Assembly: GCF_023053635.1 (NCBI RefSeq)
Contig: NC_086178.1
Span: 37,432,726 to 37,496,725, forward strand
Direction of reading: 5' to 3'
Length of the DNA stretch: 64,000 nucleotides
Source of the DNA: Elgaria multicarinata webbii
Taxonomy: Eukaryota; Chordata; Lepidosauria; Squamata; Anguidae
In this document: one piece after another, positions 45,956 to 51,788 of the stretch
How the letters are laid out: the number at the start of each line of letters is the position of its first letter
Numbering within the stretch: position 1 is the first letter of the stretch
Program-made: the position numbers and the translations under genes
The notes under the pieces: generated by a model
What the model was told of the DNA's origin: nothing
The model's input: only the letters and a program-made list of their open reading frames with translations
The model's database searches: none

Positions 45956-46390
45956 TTATTTATATAGCACCATCAATGTACATGGTGCTGTACAGAGTAA
46001 AACAGTAAATAGCAAGACCCTGCCGCATAGGCTTACATTCTAATTTAATTTTAGAATATAAAAAATGCCCATTTTGTAAATGTTATTAATAATTCCTTTC
46101 TTAGCTCTAGTATTCTTAAAACTAGATTTCTGTGTACCTCTGCGCCTATTCTTGATGTAACATTTATGGTCAACTTGATAGTGAGTGATTTTCTTGTTTC
46201 GTTTATAGGATTTTGGAATGACAAAGAACAACTGAAAAAGCTGAGACAAACTGGCATGGTTTTTAAACCACAGAAGGATCCAAATGAATATGAGCCTGCA
46301 ATGAGTAACTGGATAAAAGCTGTTCAGCGTTCTCTTTCTTGGTACAGCCAGGCATCACAGTCACAAGATTGGTGCAAAACTCTAGATTAG
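13836..46390 (+). CDS. GK5: GK5, glycerol kinase 5 (complete gene, 16 coding exons)
   Basis: The 16 exons listed separately give 1593 coding bases, 530 residues plus stop, against 529 in human GK5. FGGY-kinase features fall in order: the phosphate-binding LGIDVGSS near residue 15, the WQDVRAG substrate motif at 108-114, the catalytic Asp in ADQQAAMFG (D265), the TMGTGS phosphate motif at 284-289, and ADGG at 427-430. Known role: GK5 is a divergent ATP-dependent carbohydrate-kinase homologue; mouse work links it to control of SREBP processing and sterol synthesis in skin. Its own kinase substrate is less clear than that of GK. All introns are GT-AG and all exon phases join without breaks, so the gene looks functional. 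The start at 13836 has a strong Kozak context (GCCGCCATGG). An in-frame ATG at 13785 would add 17 residues. Confidence 0.96.
14045..14150. repeat. Palindromic dispersed repeat (GCAATCCTAT...TTTACTCAGAAGTAA type)
   Basis: Contains GCGATCCTATACGCATTTAC TCAGAAGTAA and, inverted, TTCTTCTGAGTAAAC...GATTGCA, so the two ends are complementary. Related copies lie at about 17295-17370, 42525-42560, 49955-50005, 53235-53305 and 58555-58640. It is non-coding, and its class is not known to me. Confidence 0.6.
14680..14755 (+). repeat. Dispersed repeat, GTGCATCTGATGAAGTGGGC family
   Basis: Ends AAAGCTTATTTCAG...TTGTTAAGGTGCCACAA. An inverted relative is at about 50340-50460. This motif is common in reptile genomes; I cannot name its class with confidence. 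Confidence 0.5.
15632..15699 (-). mobile_element. L2 LINE 3' tail
   Basis: TTTA repeats followed by ATACCGCCCAATAGCCGAAG CTCTCTGGGCGG. In the minus orientation this is the tail of the same L2 subfamily as the element at 2655-11990. Only the 3' end survives. Confidence 0.8.
16616..16680 (+). mobile_element. L2 LINE 3' tail
   Basis: Plus-strand copy of the same tail (CCGCCCAGAGAGCTTCGGCT, ATTGGGCGGTATAAAAATG), ending in AAATA repeats. Confidence 0.8.
16957..17050 (+). CDS. GK5: GK5 exon 2
   Basis: 94 bp after an AATAG acceptor and before AAG|GTAAAC. Encodes [19 protein letters not shown] and the helix [12 protein letters not shown], matching human VENLYPQIGWVEIDPDVLW. It enters in phase 0 and leaves after the first base of a codon. 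Confidence 0.95.
17115..17144. repeat. (GT)n(GA)n simple repeat
   Basis: Lies about 65 bases after the exon 2 donor site. Confidence 0.9.
17295..17370. repeat. Palindromic dispersed repeat copy
   Basis: Contains TGTGTTTACTTAGAAGTACG TCCCACTATATTCAATGG, then an inverted partner CTCCTAGGCAAA. It belongs to the family noted at 14045-14150. Confidence 0.55.
17561..17801 (+). repeat. Foldback dispersed repeat, copy 2
   Basis: Starts AAGGTGACCATATGAAAAGG, like the copy at 2464. Positions 17639-17708 and 17732-17801 are inverted complements: about 70-base arms around a loop of 23 bases, e.g. TTTGTATGCATGCAG pairs with CTGCATGCATACAAA. The left side extends further than the right, so the outer right arm is missing. 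It is non-coding and may be a MITE-like foldback transposon. Confidence 0.8.
18218..18412 (+). mobile_element. LINE 3' tail (L2/CR1 group)
   Basis: TTTTAA-rich untranslated sequence ending GTACGCCACCCTGAAATCTT, ATGATATAGGGC and AAATA repeats. This is the 3' end style of an L2-related LINE with a different tail from the one at 16616. Confidence 0.65.
18836..18911 (+). CDS. GK5: GK5 exon 3
   Basis: 76 bp from TTTTAG|CCGCGG to AACAA|GTATGT. Encodes [25 protein letters not shown], matching human GIQMNQIVGLGISTQRATF. It enters after one codon base and leaves after two. Confidence 0.95.
18912..21070 (+). other. GK5 intron 3
   Basis: Contains a CR1-type 3' fragment at 19055-19268. The rest (about 19270-21060) shows no gene and no repeat I can name. 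Confidence 0.6.
19055..19268 (+). mobile_element. CR1-type LINE 3' fragment
   Basis: Carries TTGCACTCATGTCCTGCTTG and the end GGATTAGATGGACCCTTGGT CTGATCCAGCATGGCTGCTC, a familiar reptile CR1 3' end. Inverted relatives are at 23217-23760 and 41485-42380. Confidence 0.65.
21071..21164 (+). CDS. GK5: GK5 exon 4
   Basis: 94 bp from TTTTCAG|GAAGACG to ATGAAG|GTGAGG. Encodes [20 protein letters not shown] and [11 protein letters not shown]. The WQDxR motif (residues 108-112) is part of the substrate pocket in FGGY kinases. It leaves in phase 0. Confidence 0.95.
21650..22050 (+). mobile_element. tRNA-derived SINE, partial copy followed by a full copy
   Basis: 21650-21697 has the head GAGAGCCAGTGTGGTGTAGT GG, which includes an A-box. 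A fuller copy runs about 21816-22050, with the A-box region GGTGGTATAGTAGTTA and a B-box GGTTCTAGTCC at 21865-21875. Its body reads GCCATGAAGCTCACTGGGTA, ACTTTGGGCCAGTCACTGAC, and it ends in a GGAAAGGTGGAATATAGATG-type tail. This is the common reptile tRNA-derived SINE, probably mobilised by L2/CR1. The polymerase III boxes identify a SINE, not a functional tRNA gene. Confidence 0.75.
22395..22602 (+). mobile_element. L2 LINE 3' tail
   Basis: T-rich untranslated part, then GTGAACCGCCCAGAGAGCTT CAGCTATTGGGCGGTATAAA and AATAAA-type repeats. Sense with GK5. Confidence 0.8.
22650..22790. repeat. Palindromic repeat, CCTGGTGCCCTCCAGATGTT family
   Basis: Contains CTGGTGCCTTCCAGATGTTT GGACTACAGCTCTCATCATC and an inverted end (TTGTAGTCAAACACAACCGG, TAGGGAATGTTGG). 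Copies are at 34738-34868, 35333-35375, 37242-37290 and 44030-44155. Confidence 0.65.
22876..23007 (+). CDS. GK5: GK5 exon 5
   Basis: 132 bp from TTGGAACAG|GCAATG to TCTGAG|GTAAGA, exactly 44 codons, phase 0 on both sides. Encodes [37 protein letters not shown], matching human VLHFFTRSKRLFTASLFTFT TQQTSLRLVW. Confidence 0.95.
23217..23760 (-). mobile_element. CR1-type LINE 3' fragment
   Basis: Starts with GAACATAAGGAGAGCCATGC TGGATCAGAC, the inverted CR1 end, and continues through GACATAAGTGCAACAGCGCC and GAATTTGTCATCCCAATCGG to a CCAAGCTAAACAATCCCAGC stretch. Roughly 540 bases of an old copy, antisense to GK5. Confidence 0.7.
24569..24651. repeat. (TA)n(CA)n compound microsatellite
   Basis: About 19 TA units run into about 22 CA units, with further AT/AC tracts to 24705. 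The open frames across it on both strands are repeat artefacts. Confidence 0.95.
24875..24950 (+). CDS. GK5: GK5 exon 6
   Basis: 76 bp from TTTCAG|GTAGAA to ACCAAAG|GTGAGA. Encodes [25 protein letters not shown], against human VQKAVEEENCCFGTIDTWLL. D-T-W-L is a conserved FGGY motif. It leaves after one codon base. Confidence 0.96.
25617..27670 (-). mobile_element. L2-type LINE (second subfamily), 5'-truncated
   Basis: From the 3' end: an ATT repeat, tail TATAGCACCATCAGTGTACA TGGTGCTGTACAG, then coding sequence on the minus strand. The reverse transcriptase frame runs 27583 to 26570 ([56 protein letters not shown]). The thumb and C-terminal part is at 26588 to 25843 ([37 protein letters not shown]). 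Part of the YADD region is deleted near 26670, and frames are broken. It is antisense to GK5. Confidence 0.88.
27672..28435 (-). mobile_element. L1 LINE fragment (ORF2 C-terminal part)
   Basis: Minus-strand pieces read [22 protein letters not shown] (27677-27877) and [32 protein letters not shown] (28196-28414). These are typical of the L1 ORF2 C-terminal region. The reading is broken between them. It abuts the 5' end of the neighbouring L2 copy, and no poly-A tail is preserved. Confidence 0.75.
28946..29520 (-). mobile_element. L2 LINE 3' fragment (first subfamily)
   Basis: Tail ATACCGCCCAATAGCTGAAG CTCTCTGGGCAG at the left, then minus-strand C-terminal coding sequence: [40 protein letters not shown] and [10 protein letters not shown]. 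5'-truncated and antisense to GK5. Confidence 0.85.
29717..31262 (-). mobile_element. L2 LINE, 5'-truncated (about 1.5 kb)
   Basis: Tail CATTTATATCCCGCCCTATA TC at the left. The minus strand encodes [50 protein letters not shown] and [14 protein letters not shown]: the palm and thumb of the L2 reverse transcriptase over several frames. A dead copy whose right edge is about 60 bases from GK5 exon 7. Confidence 0.88.
31325..31386 (+). CDS. GK5: GK5 exon 7
   Basis: 62 bp from GCCCAG|GTACAG to TTTAAG|GTATGA. With the split first codon it encodes [21 protein letters not shown], against human GSVYATDFSNASTTGLFDPY K. The T-D-x-S-N-A-S motif is conserved in FGGY kinases. It leaves in phase 0. Confidence 0.95.
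31473..31546 (+). CDS. GK5: GK5 exon 8
   Basis: 74 bp after an intron of only 86 bp, from TTTCAG|CTGCAG to ACAAG|GTAAGA. Encodes [24 protein letters not shown], against human MCWSGMITSLISIPLSLLPP VRDT. It is one of the less conserved exons. It leaves after two codon bases. Confidence 0.93.
31780..31840 (+). CDS. GK5: GK5 exon 9
   Basis: 61 bp from TTTCAAG|TCACAAC to GCTTTG|GTAAGT. The split codon gives Ser, then [20 protein letters not shown], close to human HNFGSVDEEIFGVPIPIVAL. It leaves in phase 0. Confidence 0.95.
31990..32190 (-). mobile_element. LINE 3' tail (L2 group), degraded
   Basis: TTTA-rich start, then AAACTACCTAACTCCCAAAC AATGGCGCTCAAGGCAGC, resembling the inverted tail of an L2-type LINE (CGCCCTGAGC type). 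Confidence 0.5.
32513..32582. repeat. Exact 35-bp tandem duplication
   Basis: ACATTAAAGCTACACATTTT and the following 15 bases occur twice without a mismatch, inside the old L2 copy. The duplication is therefore much younger than the LINE. Confidence 0.9.
33418..33482. repeat. (TAAA)n(TAA)n simple repeat
   Basis: About nine TAAA units run into about nine TAA units. It may be the tail of a small element lost within the L2 copy. Confidence 0.9.
34175..34301 (+). CDS. GK5: GK5 exon 10 (catalytic Asp and phosphate motif)
   Basis: 127 bp from CTGTAG|GTGGCA to GAAAAG|GTAAGG. Encodes [34 protein letters not shown] and a short linker. The Asp in ADQQAA (D265) is the catalytic base of FGGY kinases, and TMGTGS binds ATP phosphates. 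Both are intact, which argues for an active kinase fold. It leaves after one codon base. Confidence 0.97.
34738..34868. repeat. Palindromic repeat, CCAACCTGGTGC family
   Basis: CTCCAACCTGGGTGCTTCCA GATGTTCTGG, then GGGCGTTGTAGTCCAGAACT. The ends are inverted with respect to each other, as in the copies at 22650 and 44030. Confidence 0.65.
35333..35375. repeat. Palindromic repeat, half copy
   Basis: CCCACAACCTGGTGCCCCCT AGATGTTTTGGACTTCAA: one arm of the same family only. Confidence 0.55.
35501..35605 (+). CDS. GK5: GK5 exon 11
   Basis: 105 bp from ACTTTAAG|GTTTGT to AGCTTAG|GTGAGT. Encodes [34 protein letters not shown], close to human [20 protein letters not shown]. The acceptor is preceded by TAAATAAATAAAT and a short pyrimidine tract. 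It enters and leaves after one codon base. Confidence 0.96.
35667..36055 (+). mobile_element. L2-type LINE 3' fragment (second subfamily), sense with GK5
   Basis: The plus strand encodes the C-terminal end [38 protein letters not shown], then the tail ACTGTGTTATCTGTACAGCA CCATGTACACTGATGGTGCT and AAT repeats. It is the sense-oriented relative of the copies at 25617 and 38000, in intron 11. Confidence 0.85.
36496..36590 (+). CDS. GK5: GK5 exon 12
   Basis: 95 bp from TTTACAG|ATCTTT to TTGCAG|GTAAAA. Encodes [32 protein letters not shown], against human [32 protein letters not shown]. The FVPSFSGL stretch is a hallmark of this kinase fold. It leaves in phase 0. Confidence 0.96.
36933..37036 (+). 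CDS. GK5: GK5 exon 13
   Basis: 104 bp from ATTTTAG|ATTCCA to TTTCAG|GTACTG. Encodes [34 protein letters not shown], against human APLNDPWACASFMGLKPSTS. It leaves after two codon bases. The preceding intron is 342 bp with no recognised element. Confidence 0.96.
37242..37290. repeat. Palindromic repeat, half copy
   Basis: AGGTGGATGTTGTAGCCCAA AATATCTAGAAGGCACAAGG TTGGCA: the inverted arm of the CCAACCTGGTGC family. Confidence 0.5.
37993..39710 (-). mobile_element. L2-type LINE (second subfamily), long open reverse-transcriptase part
   Basis: The minus strand keeps a 478-codon frame (39679 to 38243) from [20 protein letters not shown] through [40 protein letters not shown], the catalytic [10 protein letters not shown] and [20 protein letters not shown] to the terminal [12 protein letters not shown]. 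The tail (CACCATCAATGTACATGGTG) and a TTTA repeat follow. It is 5'-truncated: the endonuclease and N-terminal RT are missing, so it cannot move. But its frame is unbroken over 1.4 kb, so it is young. Antisense to GK5. Confidence 0.92.
39746..39830 (-). mobile_element. L2 LINE 3' tail (first subfamily)
   Basis: TTTA repeats, then ATACCGCCCAATAGCCAAAG CTCTCTGGGCGGTTCACAAA. Tail only; it lies next to the 5' edge of the preceding L2 copy. Confidence 0.8.
40718..40777 (+). CDS. GK5: GK5 exon 14
   Basis: 60 bp from TTTGCAAG|AAACAA to ATTCG|GTATGT. With split codons it encodes [21 protein letters not shown], against human RNKQLYEMMKKEIHIPVRKI R. Enters and leaves after two codon bases. Confidence 0.94.
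40778..43456 (+). other. GK5 intron 14
   Basis: Contains an old antisense CR1 copy (41485-42380) and a short palindromic repeat (42525-42560). Between 42560 and 43440 nothing is recognised apart from a small CA tract near 42652-42672. Confidence 0.6.
41485..42380 (-). mobile_element. CR1-type LINE 3' region, about 0.9 kb
   Basis: Starts TATAAGAAGAGCTGTGCTGG ATCAGTGC, then GGACATGAGTGCAACAGCAC, AAGCTAGACAGTCCCAGACA, TGACCAGAACTGCATACAAT and GGTCACACCATAGATTCATA. Read inverted, these are standard 3' parts of CR1 in birds and reptiles. Well decayed; antisense to GK5. Confidence 0.75.
43457..43590 (+). CDS. GK5: GK5 exon 15 (adenosine-binding ADGG motif)
   Basis: 134 bp from TCTCACAG|AGCTGA to CTGTAG|GTACGT. 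Encodes [48 protein letters not shown]-x-x-x-N is the second phosphate/adenosine motif of the FGGY family, and [11 protein letters not shown] its C-terminal helix. Both are intact. It leaves after one codon base. Confidence 0.97.
43621..43671. repeat. (GA)n microsatellite
   Basis: About 25 GA units, starting 31 bases after the exon 15 donor. Confidence 0.95.
44030..44155. repeat. Palindromic repeat, CCAACCTGGTGC family, full copy
   Basis: The arm 44035-44070 (GGTGCCCTCCAGATGTTTTG) is complementary to 44104-44143 (AGTCCAAAATTATCTAGAGG GCACC). It is the clearest copy of this family here; the loop holds TGGCCAATGGTGAG. Confidence 0.7.
44567..45128 (-). mobile_element. L2 LINE 3' fragment
   Basis: Tail AATATTTATATACCGCTCCC CATTG at the left; the minus strand encodes [37 protein letters not shown] and [30 protein letters not shown]. 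The last 90 codons are open. 5'-truncated. Confidence 0.85.
45470..45620 (+). mobile_element. LINE 3' tail (L2/CR1 group)
   Basis: TTTTAT-rich leader, then GCTGTAAGCTGCCTAGGGAA GACTATGGTC and AAATAAAATAAAT. Third tail type in the window; class inferred from style only. Confidence 0.5.
45905..46045 (-). mobile_element. L2-type LINE 3' tail (second subfamily)
   Basis: ATT repeat (45909-45953), then TATATAGCACCATCAATGTA CATGGTGCTGTACAGAG and AGCAAGACCCTGCCGCATAG GC. Matches the tails at 25670 and 38040. Confidence 0.85.
46209..46390 (+). CDS. GK5: GK5 exon 16 (last coding exon)
   Basis: From GTTTATAG|GATTTTGG to the stop TAG at 46388-46390. Encodes [48 protein letters not shown] and a short tail, against human GFWTDKEELKKLRQSEVVFK. 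The C terminus ([11 protein letters not shown]) is lizard-specific in detail, but the length matches mammals. Confidence 0.97.
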
Positions 46391-47875
46391 TATCTATGAA
46401 ACATTGGTTTTACAGGACAATATAACCTACAGCTCCAACTGCTTTAGAGCGACTGCAGTTGCTCTTCTGTAAGGTTACTCAAAATATACTAATCGTCCCA
46501 TTGAAACCTCACCATACAGTAGGCAAGAAAATGAATGCCAGTATTATGTATGGTCCTAAGGGCTGATTTCATGTAGTAGCCAAATTAGATGATGATGGAA
46601 AAGTATGAATATATCATCTCTTATTTTGTTTTGTTTTTTTAAATATCATTCATGGGGATGGGGGGACACCTGGGCCTGATTCTGCTATTTGTATCTGTAT
46701 GAAAACATGCATTTGGTATTTGGGAGTGGGATTAAAGAGGCAGAAGTGTGTTCACACATCTAAATTGGTCTGAAAACAGGAGATGCTTTAGGTAGCCGGC
46801 AGAGTGGAAAGTAGCAAAAAGTTTTGTCTGTCTTAAGATTTCATCTACCCTGTCATGATCTGCAAAAGACAAGCAGAAATGTAATCTAGTACAGAATGGG
46901 ACTTCTTGCCAACTTGAGCATTGATTCACCCAAAGAAACACTGAGAGTACTAACCCAATAGGGAATTGACCTCCCTTTACAACAATGATCTTCATTTTTT
47001 ATCTGTTAGGCCTTGAAAAATGTGAGTCCTGGCTACCTGTGGGAGAAAGTTTTAATATCCAGATGTTATTAATAATCAGTCAGGTGTTTTCATTGTGATC
47101 TTTCAGATGCATGGCCTTAAGTCAGATGATGGGAGTTGTATATATAATATCTGGAGAGCCACAGATTCCACAACTTGGTCTCGGAAGTGGGGAAATATTT
47201 AGGAAACACTATGATTGATGCTTGTGAAGCATCACTACTAATGCAGAATCTATGGAATTCAGAATCCTAGCTCTTATGTTTAAAGAGTTATCGATGGGGG
47301 GAACTAGTGGGTGTTTAGTTCTTATATTTAAGCAATCACTGCATATGTTTCCAAATCCAGAGTTAGATTGTTTACTTTTTACCTTTTTTCTTTGACCCAC
47401 AGTACATTTTTTTCCTGACCGTGCACATCTATTACTCCTACTTTTTCAAACTTTACCCCAATCACTGTCTCCCCCACCTAACCTATTAATCTAATCTCTA
47501 TATAAAATGTGCAAGACACAGCATATGTGGAATAGTTCACATGTGTCTAATGTTTCCTTTAGCAGCTGCACTTGCCAAAAGGTTTAGCATTATTTATTTA
47601 TTTTAGGACTCAAGGTATTTTTCTTTTAAGTTTATAAGGCTCAAAGGGGAAACCCAGCCAATTTCCAGGCACTGTTTTAAGTGCAGTAATGGTACAGGTG
47701 TGTGGAATCCACATTTCTTTATGGAAGTAGCACTTTTTGTTGCCTGGAAATTGCGTTTTTCTAGCATTTCAACATTTTCTCTCCAGCTAGAATATTTTAT
47801 AACTGAATCCTACACAGAGTAGTTGTCAGAGTGTCATGGATATTGGTTCCCCTTCTCAATGTTATGTACTCTGTA

Positions 47876-48205
47876 GGACAAGGGTAAGCAACGTGGTGCC
47901 TGAGGGCACTAATGTGCCCATGGACTCCTTTCTTGGTGCTTGTTGAGATGTCCTACCTCTCCCACCTTTTATTTATCTTTTAAAACATAATCAAGTTTGT
48001 TTTTGGCATATGGGATTATTTCAAAGCAAATGAGGTGCTCTAGCTGCTCCCAAATGTTGTCCCCATAAATGCTTCTGGCCCACTCCTGGGGCTCAGAGAC
48101 ATTCTTTATCTACAGCACCCCCATTTTGTAGTGGTGCCCACAGCAGATTTTCAAAATGCCAAAGGTGCCCACAGGCCCCCCAAAAGGGTGCCTAATTCTG
48201 CTCTA
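47876..48205. repeat. Possible non-autonomous DNA element
   Basis: The ends AAGGGTAAGCAACGTGGTGC and, inverted, AGAATTAGGCACCCTTTTGG are loosely complementary, and both are followed by GTGCCCA-type blocks. It may be an old hAT-like element; the match is weak. Confidence 0.3.
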
Positions 48206-49672
48206 GGACCGTATGAAGCTGCCTTATACCAGGTTAAATCATTAATCAGAAATACTGTGGGAATTCCACAGGAAAAGATAAAAGAAAAAATGTAGTTAGA
48301 AAGTGATTTGAATCATTGTGTGTAGAGAAGCCCTCAGAAAATCTCTGCTGTGTGCACTTTTGGACCACAGACATTATATGCAACTGGAATTAAGCATGAA
48401 AATCAGATTAATTGTGTTGCCCTAATAGTAGTATTTGGGGTTCTAGTCGGAATATTTTGGGCAGAATTCTGGTTTATCTTGCCATATGTCACCATAGGTC
48501 ATTAAGTGCCTGGAGAAGGGTCCAAATGGGGGATTTTCCATGACAATCTGTACTATATTATTTTCTCCATGTCTAGAGCCAGGTCATAATTAGAGCATCT
48601 AATGAACTGCGTTTTATATTTGTAATAGGTTTTATTTTTGTATTTTATACTGTGGACTATTGTACCTGGGTTGACTTGAATTTGTTTACATGTGAAACAG
48701 AAAGTGAGCATGTGCAGAAGAACTAAACGTTTCAGCAATTTTTTTTTCATGTAATAGGCCAGTACTATGGCAAAATGTTAACTTAGAAAATGTTACTTAG
48801 GTTTTTCTCCAAGCTAGAATCAGCTAACAGATTACTAATTCTGTACTAAAATCATTGCACAGGTCTGAATGAGTGGAGATGGTTATTAGGTATAACCAGT
48901 CTTCTGCACTTGAAACATTTGTAACACTATGTAATATGTCTTAAAAGTTATGAACAACCTAAGATCTATATCAGGCATTACATTTGTGAGACATATGTTT
49001 TATAAACTGAAACTGATTGTTCTCAGTGCTAAATCAAGTATGTTTTTATTTTCTTTGTTAAATGTGTACATTGATATTCAAATGTAAACATCAATTCCAA
49101 GCTTGAAATTAGTGGAAACATATACATATAATATACTAACTCTCCATAAAATTATTACATTCAAGATTAGTAATTTTGTGTATTGATACTTTGTTCTAGT
49201 CATGTTACAGCAAGTGTTCCCCTGTGTCATGAAAAAGGCAACCCAAAATGGGAATTGGTTTAGGTTGACAAGGAAACTCACTGCATAATTGCTAGAGCTA
49301 CTAAGACTCCCTAGGCATCTAATTGCATCAATAAGGGGTTGTGTTGCCTTTTGGCTTGTGTATGGCTCTCCAAACAACTATGTTTTTTCATTCAAAATAT
49401 TTCTCTCATTCGTTAATCTGCTTTGCTTAGAAGCATATGATAAGACTTATTTTTCCTCTGGTCTGTTTTCACATTGTAGATACATTTGTTGACTTAGAAA
49501 AAATGCTGTAAACAAGACTCCATAATTCATCTGTGCTGATGCGGTTACTACTTGAAAGCAGTAGGCCTGGATACTATTCCAAAAACAACTAGGGACTTTC
49601 TTTTCATCTTTGGGAAACTGTTTTCTGTCCTATAGAGTTGCATCATCAAATCTCAAAACAAAAAGTTGCTTT

Positions 49673-49750
49673 GAATTTATTTATTTATTTATTTATTTAT
49701 TAAACTTATATACCGCTCCCATAGCCAGGGCTCTCTGGGCGGTTTACAGC
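49673..49750 (-). mobile_element. L2 LINE 3' tail
   Basis: TTTA repeats then TATACCGCTCCCATAGCCAG GGCTCTCTGGGCGGTTTACA. Confidence 0.75.
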
Positions 49751-49954
49751 ATGTTCAGTTTACCCTCCAAGCCTTTGTGGAGTTTGCTTTTATGCCTATT
49801 GATTGCAGTGAATTCAACTGTGTTCCTATTTTTGAATAGGGATAGTGCTATGATTCCACTAAGCTGGGGCATAAGAATGTTGTATTAAGATGGATCCTAC
49901 CTGGTTCTATATCATGTTCTTAGAAATCATTGAGGTTTATTTCCTGGAAAGTTG

Positions 49955-50005
49955 CAGCCTTGCATGCATTTAAAAGTAAATCCCATTGAACTTGAGAGCA
50001 CCTTA
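49955..50005. repeat. Palindromic dispersed repeat, half copy
   Basis: TTGCATGCATTTAAAAGTAA ATCCCATTGAACTTGAGAG: one arm of the GCAATCCTAT...AGAAGTAA family. Confidence 0.5.
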
Positions 50006-50339
50006 TGAATGAAATGCTTAGATCTGGGCTGATAGCCTTTCAGCAACTGTGGCTCTCTGCATCTTGGTTACTTTTCAGGAACAAATAATGAAAAATAGAT
50101 CATTTTGCTTAGCTTAAACCTTTGAGCTAAAGGAACAAATAATGCTGTTCTCAGATGTAAGTTGGCTTGTGTCCAATGGGAACTGGCCTGAGTAAATGTG
50201 AAGATATCAACTGTAAATATGTGACCCGAGTCCAAGTATTCACATTCAAACAATTTGTAGACAGTAAACTTAATTTTTTTTGAGTGAGATGGACTGTGTC
50301 TGGCCATATGTAACTGAGGTCCCATTAATCTCCAGAGGA

Positions 50340-50460
50340 GTAGCCATGTTTGTGTTGCAGCAAAAGCAGGAGGACCTTGTCGCACCTTTAAGAAATAATT
50401 ATTTAGCACAAACCTTTGTGGACTAGAGTTCAGTTCATCAGATGCATGAAGTGTTCTCCG
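50340..50460 (-). repeat. Dispersed repeat, inverted relative of 14680-14755
   Basis: GTCGCACCTTTAAGAAATAA through GTTCAGTTCATCAGATGCAT is the inverted form of the CATCTGATGAA...AAGGTGCCACAA motif. Confidence 0.5.
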
Positions 50461-50878
50461 GTTCAAGTATACATTCACATGGAGCAGTGAGTATTGAGCA
50501 AGAAAGTGAAATATGAAAATATAGTGTCACAGCAGTGATAACACTATCAATTTAGCAATACTGAGCTTTTTACATCTCTAGTGGGAGAGGAAATCATTAT
50601 CTTGCTTCAGACTGAAATAAATAAAATCCATCAAGAAGTTCAATTCTAATTCGACTTCATACTAGTCTCTGAAATTACTTTGTTCAAGGTTAGCCATCTT
50701 CATATCAGGGCCTCCTGGTAGGCTGCTATGGGCTCCTGTTGTTTTAAATATTGCCATTTGTGATATCAAATGTATGTCTTTAAGGTGCCATAAGACACTT
50801 TGATTTTAAGTATCTGTTGCACATACTTTTAAATTCACCTTTGCTGGAATTGCTCCTGTACAGCTGCAGCCTCTAAAT

Positions 50879-51780
50879 CAGTGGTTCTCAAAGTGAGCGG
50901 TACTGCCCCTTTGGGGGCGGTGGGATTGCATAGGGGGGCGCTAAGAGGCAAAGGGGCGGCAGGGGGGCGCTCGAGGTGATCTTTTCCGAGAAGCACCTCT
51001 CCAGAAGGTCTTAAAACCCAGGGACATTTTTATGGGAGAAGGTAGTTTGGTCCCAAACCATATATGGGAAGAATCCACACATGTATTAATACCATTTAAG
51101 AAGAGTCCTTTTAATGGTGAATTGAAATGTTTCAAAAGCACCAAAATGCTAATGAAGAGACATACCCAAAATGACATTGAGGTGAAGCCAAAGTTTAAGA
51201 AATCATACTAGGAGTTTTGGTTACAGAAGGAAATTTCTGATCACTATCCTGCAATATGGAGAGTGGTTCGCTCCTGGTTGCATTTCCAACATCATATTTG
51301 GTGGAATGTGGTTTTAGTGTGGTCTGCCTACTTCTCTCCAAGCAAAGAAATCGACTCCAGATTACTAAATGTGGTGATTTAAGACTCATGTTAAGTGACT
51401 AAACCAGACATTGGGAAACTGGTATCACTTCATCAAGCCCATCCATCACATTAAGAATTTACAGAATAGTGAGGTACTCTACCCTAGTTACTAAATGTGA
51501 TATCTAATATTCTTGCTAAATGACTATCAGACTTTGAAAAGATGATATCACTGGATCAAGTTCATCAATTACATTTAATTGAATATACAAAAAGTGTAAT
51601 TGGATTTTGAATAAATATTCAATTAATTGTTACTGTTTTGAATTTTATTGTTATCTTCCTTAGTGAGTCGTTGAAAATCGCTATTCTGAATAATGATTTT
51701 TGTGGCGTAGGGTAGGGGGCACTGGGCATGAGTTTGTGGAACCAGGGGGGCGGTTAACTGAAAAAAATTGGGAACCACTG
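50879..51780 (+). mobile_element. hAT DNA transposon, internally deleted, with perfect 8-bp target duplication
   Basis: Bounded by CTCTAAAT at 50871-50878 and 51781-51788. Termini are CAGTGGTTCTCAA and, inverted, CAGTGGTTCCCAA, the classic hAT end. Inside, about 51315-51400 on the plus strand reads CGFSVVCLLLSKQRNRLQIT KCGDLRLMLS. This is the C-terminal (dimerisation) region of hAT transposases of the ZBED5-like group. At 902 bp it lacks most of the transposase and cannot move itself. It stops right at the left edge of the next CpG island. Confidence 0.92.
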
Positions 51781-51788
51781 CTCTAAAT

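Larger units (their letters stand above)
43591..46208 (+). other. GK5 intron 15
   Basis: GA microsatellite near the donor, a palindromic repeat (44030-44155), an antisense L2 (44567-45128), a sense LINE tail (45470-45620) and an antisense L2 tail (45905-46045) only about 160 bases before exon 16. 43680-44020 and 44160-44560 show nothing specific. Confidence 0.7.
46391..50870 (+). other. GK5: GK5 3' untranslated region and flank
   Basis: No coding region. An ATTAAA at 46731 is one possible polyadenylation signal, but no canonical AATAAA was seen close by, so the transcript end is not fixed. The stretch holds a possible hAT-like repeat (47876-48205), an L2 tail (49673-49750), a palindromic repeat (49955-50005) and an inverted dispersed repeat (50340-50460). 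The rest shows nothing recognisable. Confidence 0.55.
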
